Part shown: piece after piece, positions 48,150 to 57,093 of the stretch | Layout: every line of letters starts with the position of its first letter | How positions within the stretch are numbered: position 1 is the first letter of the stretch | Source: Chondrocystis sp. NIES-4102 | GTDB lineage: Bacteria > Cyanobacteriota > Cyanobacteriia > Cyanobacteriales > Xenococcaceae | NCBI GenBank assembly: GCA_002368355.1 | Contig: AP018281.1 | Span: 3,038,001-3,102,000 of the forward strand | Direction of reading: 5' to 3' | Length of the DNA stretch: 64,000 nt | Translations under genes and position numbers: made by a program | Notes under the pieces: generated by a model | What the model saw: the letters and a program-made list of their open reading frames with translations, nothing else | Database searches by the model: none | Told to the model about the DNA's origin: nothing

Positions 48150-48515
48150 TTAACTAGCAATAAGTTGCTGTACTTTGTTAATTAATTCATCACGATTAAC
48201 TGGCTTAGCAAGATACGCATCTGCTCCCACTACATCTCCCCACATTTTGTCTGCTTCAGTAGATTTAGAAGAACAAAGAATTACGGGTATTTTTTTAGTA
48301 GCCACATCAGCCTTGAGGGTGCGACATAATTCAAATCCACTCTTTCCCCCCATTACTACATCTAAAACTATGAGATTAGGTTGATATTGAGCTACTTTTT
48401 CTAACGCCTCTTCTGCACTTTCAACATCTAAAACACTTAAGCCTGCTTGCTCAAGATAGGTAGTCGTAACTCTGCGATCAGTTAAACTATCATCGACTAC
48501 TAATACTTTACTCAT
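48150..48515 (-). CDS. CheY-like response regulator
   Basis: A single receiver domain of 121 residues, starting at the ATG at 48515 (MSKVLVVDDSLTDRR); the upstream TTG frame adds a non-family tail. Acceptor Asp is in PNLIVLDVVMGGKSG, Ser in VILCSSKSTEAD and Lys in AYLAKPVNRDELI. Such stand-alone regulators (PixH/PilH/HmpB position) receive phosphate from the CheA hybrid and act on the pilus motors. It shares an operon with cheW. Confidence 0.88.
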   Translation of the reverse strand: MSKVLVVDDSLTDRRVTTTYLEQAGLSVLDVESAEEALEKVAQYQPNLIVLDVVMGGKSGFELCRTLKADVATKKIPVILCSSKSTEADKMWGDVVGADAYLAKPVNRDELINKVQQLIAS

Positions 48516-48819
48516 AATTTTCAGTATTCTCCAGAACACAAATAACAATACTCGTTAGTTAAAGAGTTCCCAAATACAATTAGAAAATAACATAGGTTTT
48601 TACAAAAGTTTAACTTTGCTTGGTATAATTACTGAGAATAACTAATAAATATTGCTTAATAAAATAAGCGTGTTATTGCAATTTTTTCCTAAACAGTAGA
48701 TAATTTATATATATAATAAGCAATACGACAAAAACTGACAAAATTCTTTGATATTAAGTAATAACACTCAAATAAGCAAATTATAAATTTAAGCTAAAAG
48801 CAACTTTAAAATCATATAT
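48516..48819. other. Intergenic region within the chemotaxis cluster
   Basis: There are 304 AT-rich bases between the CheY gene and the second PatA-like gene, possibly holding an internal promoter. I see no gene in it. Confidence 0.4.
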
Positions 48820-50025
48820 TCAAATACTATTATGTAATTGAGATGTACCTAATATAGGCTCAGAGTTATTAACAATGTGCTTATTAATAGTACTAATAAT
48901 TTTATCTACTTCAACAGGTTTAGTAATAAAAGCGTTAGCTCCAGAAACTTTAGCTCTAACTCGATCCACAATGCCATCATTACCAGTCAGAAATACAATA
49001 GGAATGTTTTTTAATTTAGCTACTCTTCTAACTTGAGTACAGATTTCGTAACCATTAACAATTGGCATTCCAATATCTAAAAAAATAAAATCAGGGTTAG
49101 CTTTAATTAATGAAGGTACTGCTTGTAATGACTCTTGAATACTTAGATAACGATATCCACGTTGAGTAATAATTTTCTCCATAATTTTACAAATTTGTGG
49201 ACTATCATCAATGCAAGCAATCAAGGGTCTGCTCAAATCTGCTGTTTCTTTATCTATAGCTAATTGTTGACTATACTGAGGGATTGCAATATCATCTACT
49301 GCGATAATATTTAATAGCTGTTGATCAACATAAGGGACTAAGGAAGATGTTAATTTACGCACATCTTTACCCATTCTTGAACTTAAATCTCTTAAAGTAC
49401 TTTGACCATCTAATAACTTTAGAAAATTTTGATAAACAATGCCTGGTACTTCTTCTTTTAAACGTTCTTGTTTTCGCATTACAGGAGCAAAATTAGGAGA
49501 CCATTTTGCTAAACCTTTCTTATGCCAAGTCAACCATGCCAATTTAGCATCTTGAAGAACTTGTTCAACGTTAACCAAAGAAATAGACATTTGTAAGCCA
49601 GATGTCAAAAATGAGGAAGTGGAAGCAACTTCTGAAGTGATTATTAATTGTTGTGTTGTTTCCACTTGTAATAAATCAAATAAAATTTCTGTGGCTCTAG
49701 TTTTTACTAATTCAATTGCCTGTTCTCGCTCGATTAGCTTTTGTTCTAATAATATTTTTAAGGCTTGATAATCACCACAATCTGGTTTATACGAAAAATC
49801 TATTCTAGAGATATACCAATCTACTTTTGGGCAATATGTATCAATTAATCTTTTCCAAGAACGGTGTGGATGCACTCCTCCATCTGCCCATACTAGTCTA
49901 CCTAAACAAAGATAAATTCTCCAAAGAGTTTTATCGCTACTTTCAATATTTAAATGACCAGTAAACTGCTTTTGTTTTAAGTGTATTAACTGAGTATCTA
50001 GATTGGCGGAGCGTTTATTAGTCAT
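48820..50025 (-). CDS. PatA-like response regulator (copy 1)
   Basis: A 401-residue protein. The N-terminal part (about 1-250) is a PatA-type DUF4388-like output domain (LIHLKQKQFTGHLNIESSDK, LCLGRLVWADGG, YQNFLKLLDGQSTLRDLSSR), and residues about 268-395 a receiver (ACIDDSPQICKIMEKIITQR, acceptor Asp in FIFLDIGMPIVNGYEIC, Lys in FITKPVEV). The architecture matches PixG/PilG/PatA: inverted order with the receiver last. It is the tandem paralogue of the 50107 gene, 81 bases apart. It probably couples the kinase to pilus assembly ATPases. Confidence 0.88.
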   Translation of the reverse strand: MTNKRSANLDTQLIHLKQKQFTGHLNIESSDKTLWRIYLCLGRLVWADGGVHPHRSWKRLIDTYCPKVDWYISRIDFSYKPDCGDYQALKILLEQKLIEREQAIELVKTRATEILFDLLQVETTQQLIITSEVASTSSFLTSGLQMSISLVNVEQVLQDAKLAWLTWHKKGLAKWSPNFAPVMRKQERLKEEVPGIVYQNFLKLLDGQSTLRDLSSRMGKDVRKLTSSLVPYVDQQLLNIIAVDDIAIPQYSQQLAIDKETADLSRPLIACIDDSPQICKIMEKIITQRGYRYLSIQESLQAVPSLIKANPDFIFLDIGMPIVNGYEICTQVRRVAKLKNIPIVFLTGNDGIVDRVRAKVSGANAFITKPVEVDKIISTINKHIVNNSEPILGTSQLHNSI

Positions 50026-50106
50026 AAATTTTTAATTCACAGTTATAATCAAAATACTTCATAAATTGATTATAATAAAAAATTTTTATAATAGAAAACT
50101 ACAGAT

Positions 50107-51285
50107 CTAGGTTGATTGACTAGACATCATTATTTTAGGCGCATTAGGAGCAGAAAACTTTTCGATAGTTTGCAATATTTTATCAATTTCAATAGGTTTA
50201 GAAAGGAAATCTGATGCGCCACATACTTTAGCCTTTACTCTGTCAAATACACCATCATTGCCCGTTAACATAATTATTGGTACTTCTTGTAATTTAGAAA
50301 CTCTTCTAATTTGAGTACAAACTTCATACCCATTTAGAATAGGCATACCAATATCTAAAAAAATCATTTTAGGATTAACACTAATTAATTTAGGTACTGC
50401 TTGAATTGGTTGCTGAATACCTAAAAAACGATAATTAGCTTGAGTAATAATCTGATTCATAATTTGACAGATTTGTGGGCTATCATCGATGCAGGCAATT
50501 ATAGGTTTTTCTTGAGATGTTGCAGGCTTATTTGTTGAATTTGCAGCAGCAGTTATATTAATATCTGGAACTTCAATTAATTCTAATAAACCTTTTTGAA
50601 CATAAGGGTAAAGAGATTTAGTAAGTAGTAATAAATCCTTATTCATACCTACAGCCAAATCTCTAAGGCTTCTGCGCCCATCTAATAATTTAATAAAATT
50701 TTGATAGACTACGGCTGGAACTGCTTGTTGTAATTGTTCTTGACTTTTTATTTTAGGTGCATAATTGGGATAAACATTATTAAAACCGCTTTGAATCCAT
50801 GCAGACCATTGCTGCTGCATATGTTTAAAAGCAGTATCTATACTAATAGTTATTAAAGAGTATCCTGTTATTTCTCCTATTAAAATAGATAAAGATAATG
50901 CTTCTACTTCTGTTTCCAAAGGTGTTGCTTTTTCCTGTTGAAACAAGTCGAAAAATATTTCAATAATTTTATTAGTAATTAATTTACCAATAGTCTCTGG
51001 AGTAGCTAATTGACGCTGTAGTAAAATGCCCAAACTGTGATATTCAGAACATCTGAAAGATTCACTTATGCGGAAGTTAACTTGCTTTAAATCTACCTGA
51101 GAACAATATTGATTTAAATGTCTTTGCCAAGAGCGATGAGAGTGGTTTCCGCCATCTGCCCAAAGAATCTTACCATCATTAAAATATATTTTCCAGTGAT
51201 TTCGAGCATCCACAGTTTTAGTTCTAACATGAGCAATACCTGTAAAAGATTGCTGTGCCAGGTTATTAAGTGAAGCAAATATCAT
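50107..51285 (-). CDS. PatA-like response regulator (copy 2)
   Basis: A 392-residue paralogue of the 48820 gene with the same design: DUF4388-like N-terminus (LNNLAQQSFTGIAHVRTKT, KIYFNDGKILWADGGNHSHR, AVVYQNFIKLLDGRRSLRDL) and C-terminal receiver (IIACIDDSPQICQIMNQII, MIFLDIGMPILNGYEVC, FLSKPIEIDKIL). It is the first gene of the leftward chemotaxis operon. Two PatA-like proteins in one operon is unusual compared with the single PixG in model species, and may allow two outputs. Confidence 0.88.
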   Translation of the reverse strand: MIFASLNNLAQQSFTGIAHVRTKTVDARNHWKIYFNDGKILWADGGNHSHRSWQRHLNQYCSQVDLKQVNFRISESFRCSEYHSLGILLQRQLATPETIGKLITNKIIEIFFDLFQQEKATPLETEVEALSLSILIGEITGYSLITISIDTAFKHMQQQWSAWIQSGFNNVYPNYAPKIKSQEQLQQAVPAVVYQNFIKLLDGRRSLRDLAVGMNKDLLLLTKSLYPYVQKGLLELIEVPDINITAAANSTNKPATSQEKPIIACIDDSPQICQIMNQIITQANYRFLGIQQPIQAVPKLISVNPKMIFLDIGMPILNGYEVCTQIRRVSKLQEVPIIMLTGNDGVFDRVKAKVCGASDFLSKPIEIDKILQTIEKFSAPNAPKIMMSSQST

Positions 51286-51664
51286 ATTTTTCGAATAGTG
51301 ATTTATCTATTTACATAAAACTATAAACTTGTTAATAGTAGTTGGCATCGGTGGATACAAGTAAAAATTATCATTGAAATATGATAAATAATGCTATATT
51401 TTGTTCTTTTTGTAAATTTGAGTTCTTAGAGTTGTTGAGGTTGTCTATCGAAAAGATCAGTAAATGTACGCAAAAAAAATATTTTTATTTTTATATTTAA
51501 TATTGATCCGTATTTATCAGCAAAACTTAAACTTATTTAGATAATTACTTATATTTTATTTAACATACTTTTTACTTAAAATTCATCATAAGATCACAGA
51601 TTTTAAGTGGAGAATGAATAGAATTTAGATAGACATATAAAAAAAATATTTTAAGCTACAGTCA
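51286..51664. other. Divergent intergenic region
   Basis: There are 379 AT-rich bases between the PatA-like operon (leftward) and the DUF928 gene (rightward); both promoters lie here. I see no RNA gene or strong hairpin. Confidence 0.45.
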
Positions 51665-52417
51665 ATGAATAAATACATACAAAAACTAGCGATCAACTTT
51701 TTGAGTTTAAGCTTAATAATTGGAAATTCTTTTGTAACCTTAGCCACAAGCGCACAGGCTGAAAATAAGTCTTCAAATAAGGTTCAAAAATTGCAAGTGA
51801 CTTTTGATCCACCCAAAGGTAATAAGCCTCAATACACTGTAGGTGGTGCATCTCGTGGAAAACAGTGTCCTTTATATAGCGAGGATCAGGATTTCCCTTT
51901 AACACCCTTAGTGCCTGAAAGTAGCCCAGCGTTGACTATAGAATCTCATCCGACATTGCTTGCGTATGTTCCCAGAAGCTCTGCAACTAATGCTTTACTA
52001 AGAATCAAGGATGCGGATGAAGAATATGATTATCAAACTAATGTGCCGATAAGCGATCGCGGAGGAATTATGAGTTTCACCCTACCTAGCGATGCACCTG
52101 CATTAGATGTAAATAAAGAATATCAGTGGTCTTTAGTTATAATGTGTGACAATCAACTTCGACCTGATAGCCCTGTGATTCAAGGGGATATTAAACGAGT
52201 GTATATAGATAGTAATATGGCTCAAGAATTGTCTCAAGCAGATTTACTTAAGAGTGCTAGCATATATGGCAAGGCTGGGTTGTGGTATGATACGCTCAAC
52301 AGTGTAGCACAGTTAAAAGTTACTCAACCTCAAGATTCTGAAATTTCTATCACTTGGGAAAACTTATTAAAAACAGCAGGTTTAGATAATGTCGCTAAAG
52401 CTAAATTTGTTGAGTAG
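51665..52417 (+). CDS. DUF928 exported protein
   Basis: A 250-residue protein with a signal peptide (residues about 1-34, ending ATSAQAE) and one DUF928 domain: QKLQVTFDPPKGNKPQYTVG, GASRGKQCPL, and PTLLAYVPRS, then YQWSLVIMCDNQLRPDSPVI near residues 155-174. The family is largely cyanobacterial, exported and of unknown function; it often sits near CHASE2 proteins. The CHASE2-GGDEF gene follows after 55 bases on the same strand, so the two probably work together, perhaps as an extracellular partner of the CHASE2 sensor. Confidence 0.85.
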   Translation: MNKYIQKLAINFLSLSLIIGNSFVTLATSAQAENKSSNKVQKLQVTFDPPKGNKPQYTVGGASRGKQCPLYSEDQDFPLTPLVPESSPALTIESHPTLLAYVPRSSATNALLRIKDADEEYDYQTNVPISDRGGIMSFTLPSDAPALDVNKEYQWSLVIMCDNQLRPDSPVIQGDIKRVYIDSNMAQELSQADLLKSASIYGKAGLWYDTLNSVAQLKVTQPQDSEISITWENLLKTAGLDNVAKAKFVE

Positions 52418-52472
52418 AATAGTTTACTTAAAGTAGCACAGATATTGTTAAAGTTGGCAGGATTATTATCTT

Positions 52473-54224
52473 TTGATTTGGTTTAAACTATCGCAAAGAA
52501 TCAAAAAATCGGGGGAAGTGCTAACGATCGCTTCCTCTGTTGCTGGTTTAGTTATCGCCTTAAGTTTTACAGGTATATACCAAACGCTCGAATGCTCTAT
52601 TCTCGATCAATGGTTTCGTTTGCGTCCCAACGAAGCTAAGGAAGATCGGATTGTGGTAGTGGAAATTAGTGAATCAGATATTAGCCAATTGGAGGAGTGG
52701 CCACTTTTAGATAGTACTTTGGCGAAACTATTGACTCAAATTATTAAGCAACAGCCCAGAGTAATTGGTTTAGATTTATATCGTGATTTAAAACAAGGTG
52801 AAAAAATTGGACAGCAACAATTAGAAGCCATTTGGCAATCAACACCCAATATAATCGGAGTAGAAAAAGCGATCGGCAAAAGAGTCAAACCACCAGCAAC
52901 TTTAAAAGCCAAGGGTCAAGTAGGAATGGCTGACTTAGTGTTGGATCAAGATGGTAGAGTGCGCAGGGCTTTAATTTCTGCAACTCTTGATAATGGTGAA
53001 ATAGCTTTAGGTTTGGCAACTAAATTGGCTTTGATGTATTTAGAGCAGGATAATATTACACTTACAGCTATTCCTGATTCTAATGATCGAATTTTGGGTA
53101 AGACTAGAATTTCTCCCTTGGATAGTCACGAAGGGGGTTATGTTAATATTGATGCCAACGGTTATCAAACGCTTTTAAATTACCGTGGTACAAAAAAAAG
53201 CTTTATATATACCAATATTACAGATGTTTTGCAGGGAAACATTCCCACAGATATATTTCGCGATCGCTTGGTTTTAATTGGAGCTAGTGCTAGTAGTCTT
53301 AATGACTTGCTGTATACCCCTTACTATAGTGGTTGGCACTCACCAGAGTTGATGCCAGGAGTGTATGTTCATGCTAATATTGCGAGCCAAATAATTGCTA
53401 GTGCTATAGATGGAAGGGTTTTACTGAGAGGGACTAGTATAACTGGTGAATTGTTATGGATTCTTGCTTGGTCAACTAGTAGTGCAGGACTTAGTTTTAT
53501 TCTGTTTCAGATAAATATCTTACATAAAGATGCTTTTAATACGATTAAATTAACTATTTTGGGCATTTTTGCTCCTATTGCCATCCTTTTTAGCGTTAGT
53601 TTTGGATTATTTCTTTGTGGTTGGTGGTTACCTACCTTTAGTCCCTTACTTGCTTTAATTGCTGCTAATTTAAGTGTTACAGGTTATTATTTCCAACAGC
53701 AGAAAAGAATTGCTTTTACCGATGGCTTAACTAAAGTTGCTAATCGTCGCTTCTTTGATCATTATCTAGATCAACAATGGTCTAAAAGTCAGCGAGATAA
53801 AAAAGATTTAGCGGTCATTTTATGTGATGTGGATTTTTTCAAGTTATATAACGACAACTACGGACATCAACAGGGAGATATCTGTTTACAAAAAGTAGCT
53901 CTAGCACTAAGTGCTGCGGTGCGTAATACAGATGTAGTTGCACGTTATGGTGGGGAAGAATTTGTAGTAATTTTACCAGATACCAATATCAAGACAGCAT
54001 CATTAATTGCTAGTCGGATGCAGGCTAAAATCAAAGATATGCAGATTCCCCATCAACACTCTCAAGCAAGTAAATATATAACTCTTAGTATGGGAATTGC
54101 TAGTTTATATTATAGTAAGGTGATTTCTACTGCTGAATTAATAAAAGTCGCTGACCAAGGTCTTTATCAAGCAAAAGCCCAAGGACGCGATCGCTATGTT
54201 GTCCAAGCTGAGAGTGAAAATTAA
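52473..54224 (+). CDS. CHASE2 sensor diguanylate cyclase
   Basis: A 583-residue membrane protein starting with TTG, with AGGA about 10 bases upstream. The first helix lies near residues 17-37. The extracellular CHASE2 domain (about 38-320) contains LDQWFRLRPNEAKEDRIVVVEI, VIGLDLYRDLKQGE and DRLVLIGASASSLNDLLYTP, each read in part. Three further membrane helices (about 325-410) precede a GGDEF domain (about 415-583) with the intact motif ARYGGEEFVVILPD and an RNTD I-site five residues before it. It should sense an external cue and make cyclic di-GMP. It follows DUF928 and is followed after 9 bases by an SRPBCC gene. Confidence 0.9.
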   Translation: MIWFKLSQRIKKSGEVLTIASSVAGLVIALSFTGIYQTLECSILDQWFRLRPNEAKEDRIVVVEISESDISQLEEWPLLDSTLAKLLTQIIKQQPRVIGLDLYRDLKQGEKIGQQQLEAIWQSTPNIIGVEKAIGKRVKPPATLKAKGQVGMADLVLDQDGRVRRALISATLDNGEIALGLATKLALMYLEQDNITLTAIPDSNDRILGKTRISPLDSHEGGYVNIDANGYQTLLNYRGTKKSFIYTNITDVLQGNIPTDIFRDRLVLIGASASSLNDLLYTPYYSGWHSPELMPGVYVHANIASQIIASAIDGRVLLRGTSITGELLWILAWSTSSAGLSFILFQINILHKDAFNTIKLTILGIFAPIAILFSVSFGLFLCGWWLPTFSPLLALIAANLSVTGYYFQQQKRIAFTDGLTKVANRRFFDHYLDQQWSKSQRDKKDLAVILCDVDFFKLYNDNYGHQQGDICLQKVALALSAAVRNTDVVARYGGEEFVVILPDTNIKTASLIASRMQAKIKDMQIPHQHSQASKYITLSMGIASLYYSKVISTAELIKVADQGLYQAKAQGRDRYVVQAESEN

Positions 54225-54233
54225 ATTTAATTT

Positions 54234-54692
54234 ATGCTTAATTTCCAATACTCTAGTGTAATTGATGCTGAAGTTGAGACTGTGTGGCAGTTTCATGAGC
54301 GGTTAGATATTTTGCAATTATTGACTCCTCCTTGGCAACCTGTCACTATAATTCGCCGTGAGGGAGGTTTAGGGGTTGGAGCAATTAGCGAATTTCGCTT
54401 ATCTTTGGCTGGAATTCCTATTCGTTGGGTAGCAAGACATATTGAATGTCAACAATATCATCTATTTATTGATGAGCAAATTATCGGCCCAATGGAGTCT
54501 TGGGTACATCGTCATGAATTTAAAGCAGAAAACGGTAAGACGAGATTAACAGACGCGATCGCTTATCAGATACCTGGAGGTGCATTAGTAGAATGGCTGT
54601 TGCAGTGGTGGGTTAATGCTCGCTTACACGATATGTTTCGTTATCGTCACCAGGTTACTAAAAATAATTGTGAAAATAAGACCCCAGGCTAA
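54234..54692 (+). CDS. SRPBCC family protein (cyclase/dehydrase-like)
   Basis: A 152-residue protein of the START-like fold: FQYSSVIDAEVETVWQFHER, LLTPPWQPVTIIRREGG, VGAISEFRLSLAGIPIRWVA and FKAENGKTRLTDAIAYQIPG. Such domains bind hydrophobic ligands in a deep cavity; the cyanobacterial relatives near membrane genes have no known ligand. It starts 9 bases after the CHASE2-GGDEF stop and so shares its transcript. A lipid- or pigment-binding role is a family inference. Confidence 0.82.
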   Translation: MLNFQYSSVIDAEVETVWQFHERLDILQLLTPPWQPVTIIRREGGLGVGAISEFRLSLAGIPIRWVARHIECQQYHLFIDEQIIGPMESWVHRHEFKAENGKTRLTDAIAYQIPGGALVEWLLQWWVNARLHDMFRYRHQVTKNNCENKTPG

Positions 54693-54879
54693 GTTTAGGG
54701 AAATTAAGGGTCACAAATTTACAAAATATTATTAATTATTTAATAACAAAAACAAATTTTACGCCTACAATAGCGCACAGACAAAGAATTTCAGTTTTAT
54801 AGAAACTATTACCTAAAAGTTCAATAGGTTAATTGAGTCTATCAAGTATGAAAATTGTTGTTCATATTTTGCTTTTACC

Positions 54880-55857
54880 ATGCTGAACTTTCAAATCCAG
54901 TCCGATAGTGATGTACCAGCTTCCAAACAACTTTTTGCTCAAATAGAATTTGCGATCGCTTCTGGACAATATCTTCCAGGTCATCGTTTACCTAGCACTA
55001 GACAGTTAGCTATGATTACAGGCTTGCACCGCAACACTATTAGCAAGGTATATCAGCAGTTAGAAGAAAGTGGGTTAGTAGAATCTGTGGCAGGATCAGG
55101 TATTTATGTCAAAATTCATGGGCGAGAGAATACTGTTAAATCTGATTCGCCTGTAGTTAATTCAGTTAATTCTATTAAGGAAAGTATTGATCAGGTATTG
55201 AAACTAGGGTGCAGTTTGGGGCAAATTAAAGAACTATTTTTAGAGGAAATAGACTGGCGCATTAATTGTTGCGATCGCATTATGGTAACTGTTCCTCAAA
55301 GAGATATTAGTGCAGGGGAGATTATCCAACAAGAGCTACATAATTCCTTTAACGTCACAATTGAATTAGTTGCTTTAGAAGATTTACCCCAGATTTTAGC
55401 TAACATTAATTTTGGTACTTTAATTACCATTCGTTATTTTATTCAGGAAGTATTAGCAATTGTTCCTCCTAATTCTTTTCGGGTTATTCCGATTGATATT
55501 TATAATTATCAGAAGGAATTAGAAATTATTAAAGCTATGCCTGCTCAAGCTTGTTTGGGCATTGTCAGCCTTAGTGAAGGAACACTAGGTATTGCCTCTA
55601 GTATTGTTAATAGCCAACGGGGAGATGATTTACTGGTTCTAACTGCTTCAGTTCGCGATCGCGACCGTTTAAGGGCTGTGATTCGTGCTGCTCATACTGT
55701 TATTGCTGGCTACACTAGCGATGAGGTGGTGAAAGCTGAAATTATTGCCATGCGAGAGGATTTAATCCGCATTCCTGAAGTTATTAGTACGGATAATTAT
55801 ATTAGTAAAAAATCTATTGAGTTGTTGCAGAGAGAATTAGGGCTAGGAAGTAAATAA
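54880..55857 (+). CDS. GntR-family transcriptional regulator
   Basis: A 325-residue protein. The N-terminal winged helix (residues about 12-82) is typical: QLFAQIEFAIASGQYLPGHR, LPSTRQLAMITGLHRNTISK, YQQLEESGLVESVAGSGIYV. The C-terminal part (about 100-325) is not an aminotransferase domain (as in MocR) nor a clear FCD or UTRA domain; it contains IRYFIQEVLAIVPPNSFRVI and a VLTASVRDRDRLRAVIRAAH region. It is probably a ligand-responsive repressor of the GntR superfamily. A perfect 7-bp inverted repeat lies downstream at 55982-56002. Confidence 0.85.
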   Translation: MLNFQIQSDSDVPASKQLFAQIEFAIASGQYLPGHRLPSTRQLAMITGLHRNTISKVYQQLEESGLVESVAGSGIYVKIHGRENTVKSDSPVVNSVNSIKESIDQVLKLGCSLGQIKELFLEEIDWRINCCDRIMVTVPQRDISAGEIIQQELHNSFNVTIELVALEDLPQILANINFGTLITIRYFIQEVLAIVPPNSFRVIPIDIYNYQKELEIIKAMPAQACLGIVSLSEGTLGIASSIVNSQRGDDLLVLTASVRDRDRLRAVIRAAHTVIAGYTSDEVVKAEIIAMREDLIRIPEVISTDNYISKKSIELLQRELGLGSK

Positions 55858-55981
55858 ATACTAGCTGGTTCAGTTAATTATTCTTAAATAAGTGAAGATA
55901 TTTAAACTGAATAGGATTTTATTCTCTTTTTTGTGCTTCCTCACAGTTTCTTCAAATTCTTTTACTATTATTTAAATTAAA

Positions 55982-56002
55982 TCGATATTAAACAGATATC
56001 GA
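55982..56002. promoter_or_regulatory. Perfect inverted repeat TCGATAT-N7-ATATCGA, candidate operator
   Basis: Two 7-bp arms around a 7-base spacer lie 49 bases upstream of the small zinc-ribbon gene and just after the GntR gene. The size fits a dimeric regulator site, possibly for the adjacent GntR protein. By eye only; chance cannot be excluded. Confidence 0.35.
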
Positions 56003-56050
56003 ACACCGAAATTTTAATTCCAGTTTATTATATACCGAGTTTAGATAATC

Positions 56051-56236
56051 ATGAATATCTGTACTATTTGTCCTTGTTGCTCCCACACTTTGCTACACCA
56101 TATTACTCATCATAGAGAATATTGGTTTTGTCGTAATTGTTGGCAGGAAATGCCAGATTTAGAAGCTTTCTACCGTAAGAAATGCTATCGAAGAGCTAAA
56201 AGTTTATCTAGGGTGCAAGTAGGATCATGGGTATAA
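56051..56236 (+). CDS. Small zinc-ribbon-like protein
   Basis: A 61-residue protein with CTICPCC, three histidines in HHITHH and CRNCW: two C-x2-C pairs about 20 residues apart, the shape of a zinc ribbon. A basic C-terminus (YRKKCYRRAKSLSR) could bind nucleic acid. I recognise no named family. It has no close neighbours downstream. Confidence 0.65.
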   Translation: MNICTICPCCSHTLLHHITHHREYWFCRNCWQEMPDLEAFYRKKCYRRAKSLSRVQVGSWV

Positions 56237-56292
56237 ATCATTTAATATAACTTTATTTTGGCAGCAGGAATAAGTTATATGAATTACTTAAA

Positions 56293-56347
56293 TGTCCGCT
56301 ACAAAAGGACACGGAGGCAAACCTGCGTCGCCCCAGTGAGATGTCCG
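56293..56347. repeat. GC-rich dispersed-type repeat with GGACA/TGTCC arms
   Basis: An island of GC-rich sequence in AT-rich surroundings, bounded by AGGACA (56306-56311) and TGTCC (56342-56346); inside is GGAGGCAAACCTGCGTCGCC. Such blocks look like dispersed repeats of cyanobacterial intergenic regions. Copy number in the genome is unknown. Confidence 0.45.
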
Positions 56348-56800
56348 TATAGAACAGTTTTTAAGTAGTAAGTTTTTAAACTTCTGACTTCTCGTAAGGC
56401 ACGTTTTGGGTAAGAAGATTCATAGCTAAAAGCTGCCTAAAATTTGTAGCATTCTTTTCTGCATTTCATATTATAAAATTATCAATAGCAAGAGAATATG
56501 CGATCGCGCTAAACTGCATAAATTGCAGAATTATTTTGATGAGAAATTGAGATAATTAATTGTTAGAGAAATAATTCATAAAAATTACCGTAGAGATTTT
56601 TTTCCTGCATACAGAAGTATAAATTAATCATAATTTAACTACAGTTTGGGGATATTAAACAATCAATACTTTTCTCAAATCAATTTAGTTGAGTAATTTC
56701 TACTGTAATTTTTAATGAGCATCAGCGCGATCGCGTTTGATTTGTGTGTCACTTAGTAATGTTGCTAAAAATTATCTTATACAATGCAAGAGTATTATTT

Positions 56801-56839
56801 AAAGGCGATTAGCCTTTCGGGGCTACGCTACGCGATCGC
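56801..56839. repeat. HIP1-linked palindromic repeat
   Basis: AAAGGC-GATTA-GCCTTT (56801-56817) is a perfect 6-bp stem, followed by CGGGGCTACGCTACGCGATC, which ends in a GCGATCGC octamer. This is the look of dispersed palindromic repeats of cyanobacterial genomes. Confidence 0.6.
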
Positions 56840-56942
56840 ATTATTATACATATCCATACAATATTAGTTTAGGACAATTCGGATGATTATCGGGTTGATC
56901 GCTCGAAGGTAGTTGCGGAGGAGACAGGAGTCAGGAGTTACC

Positions 56943-56980
56943 AGCTAAAAAGTTAAAAGCTAAAAGCTAACAGCTAAAAA
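56943..56980. repeat. Heptanucleotide repeat (AGCTAAA type)
   Basis: About five units of AGCTAAA, AGTTAAA and AGCTAAC. A shorter block of CAGGAGT units precedes it near 56924-56938, as in the other STRR blocks of the window. Confidence 0.7.
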
Positions 56981-57093
56981 ATGTTCTAGTCTTATCTAGT
57001 AATGCTATAAAAGTAAAGCTGATGTAATTAAGCCGTGAGTTTTCTGTAAATAATTACAACAGTTAAATAAATAATTTCTACTCAATTTATAAC

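Larger units (their letters stand above)
56237..57093. other. Long intergenic region rich in repeats
   Basis: There are 857 bases without a credible gene between a small zinc-ribbon gene and the 3' end of tonB. It holds an inverted-repeat block (56293-56347), a HIP1-linked stem (56801-56839) and heptameric repeats (56943-56980). The longest open frames are too short to support. Confidence 0.6.

Noticed and set aside
52418-52472. A longer N-terminus or alternative ATG for the CHASE2 protein
   Set aside because: No in-frame ATG stands near the start; the TTG has an AGGA at a suitable distance.
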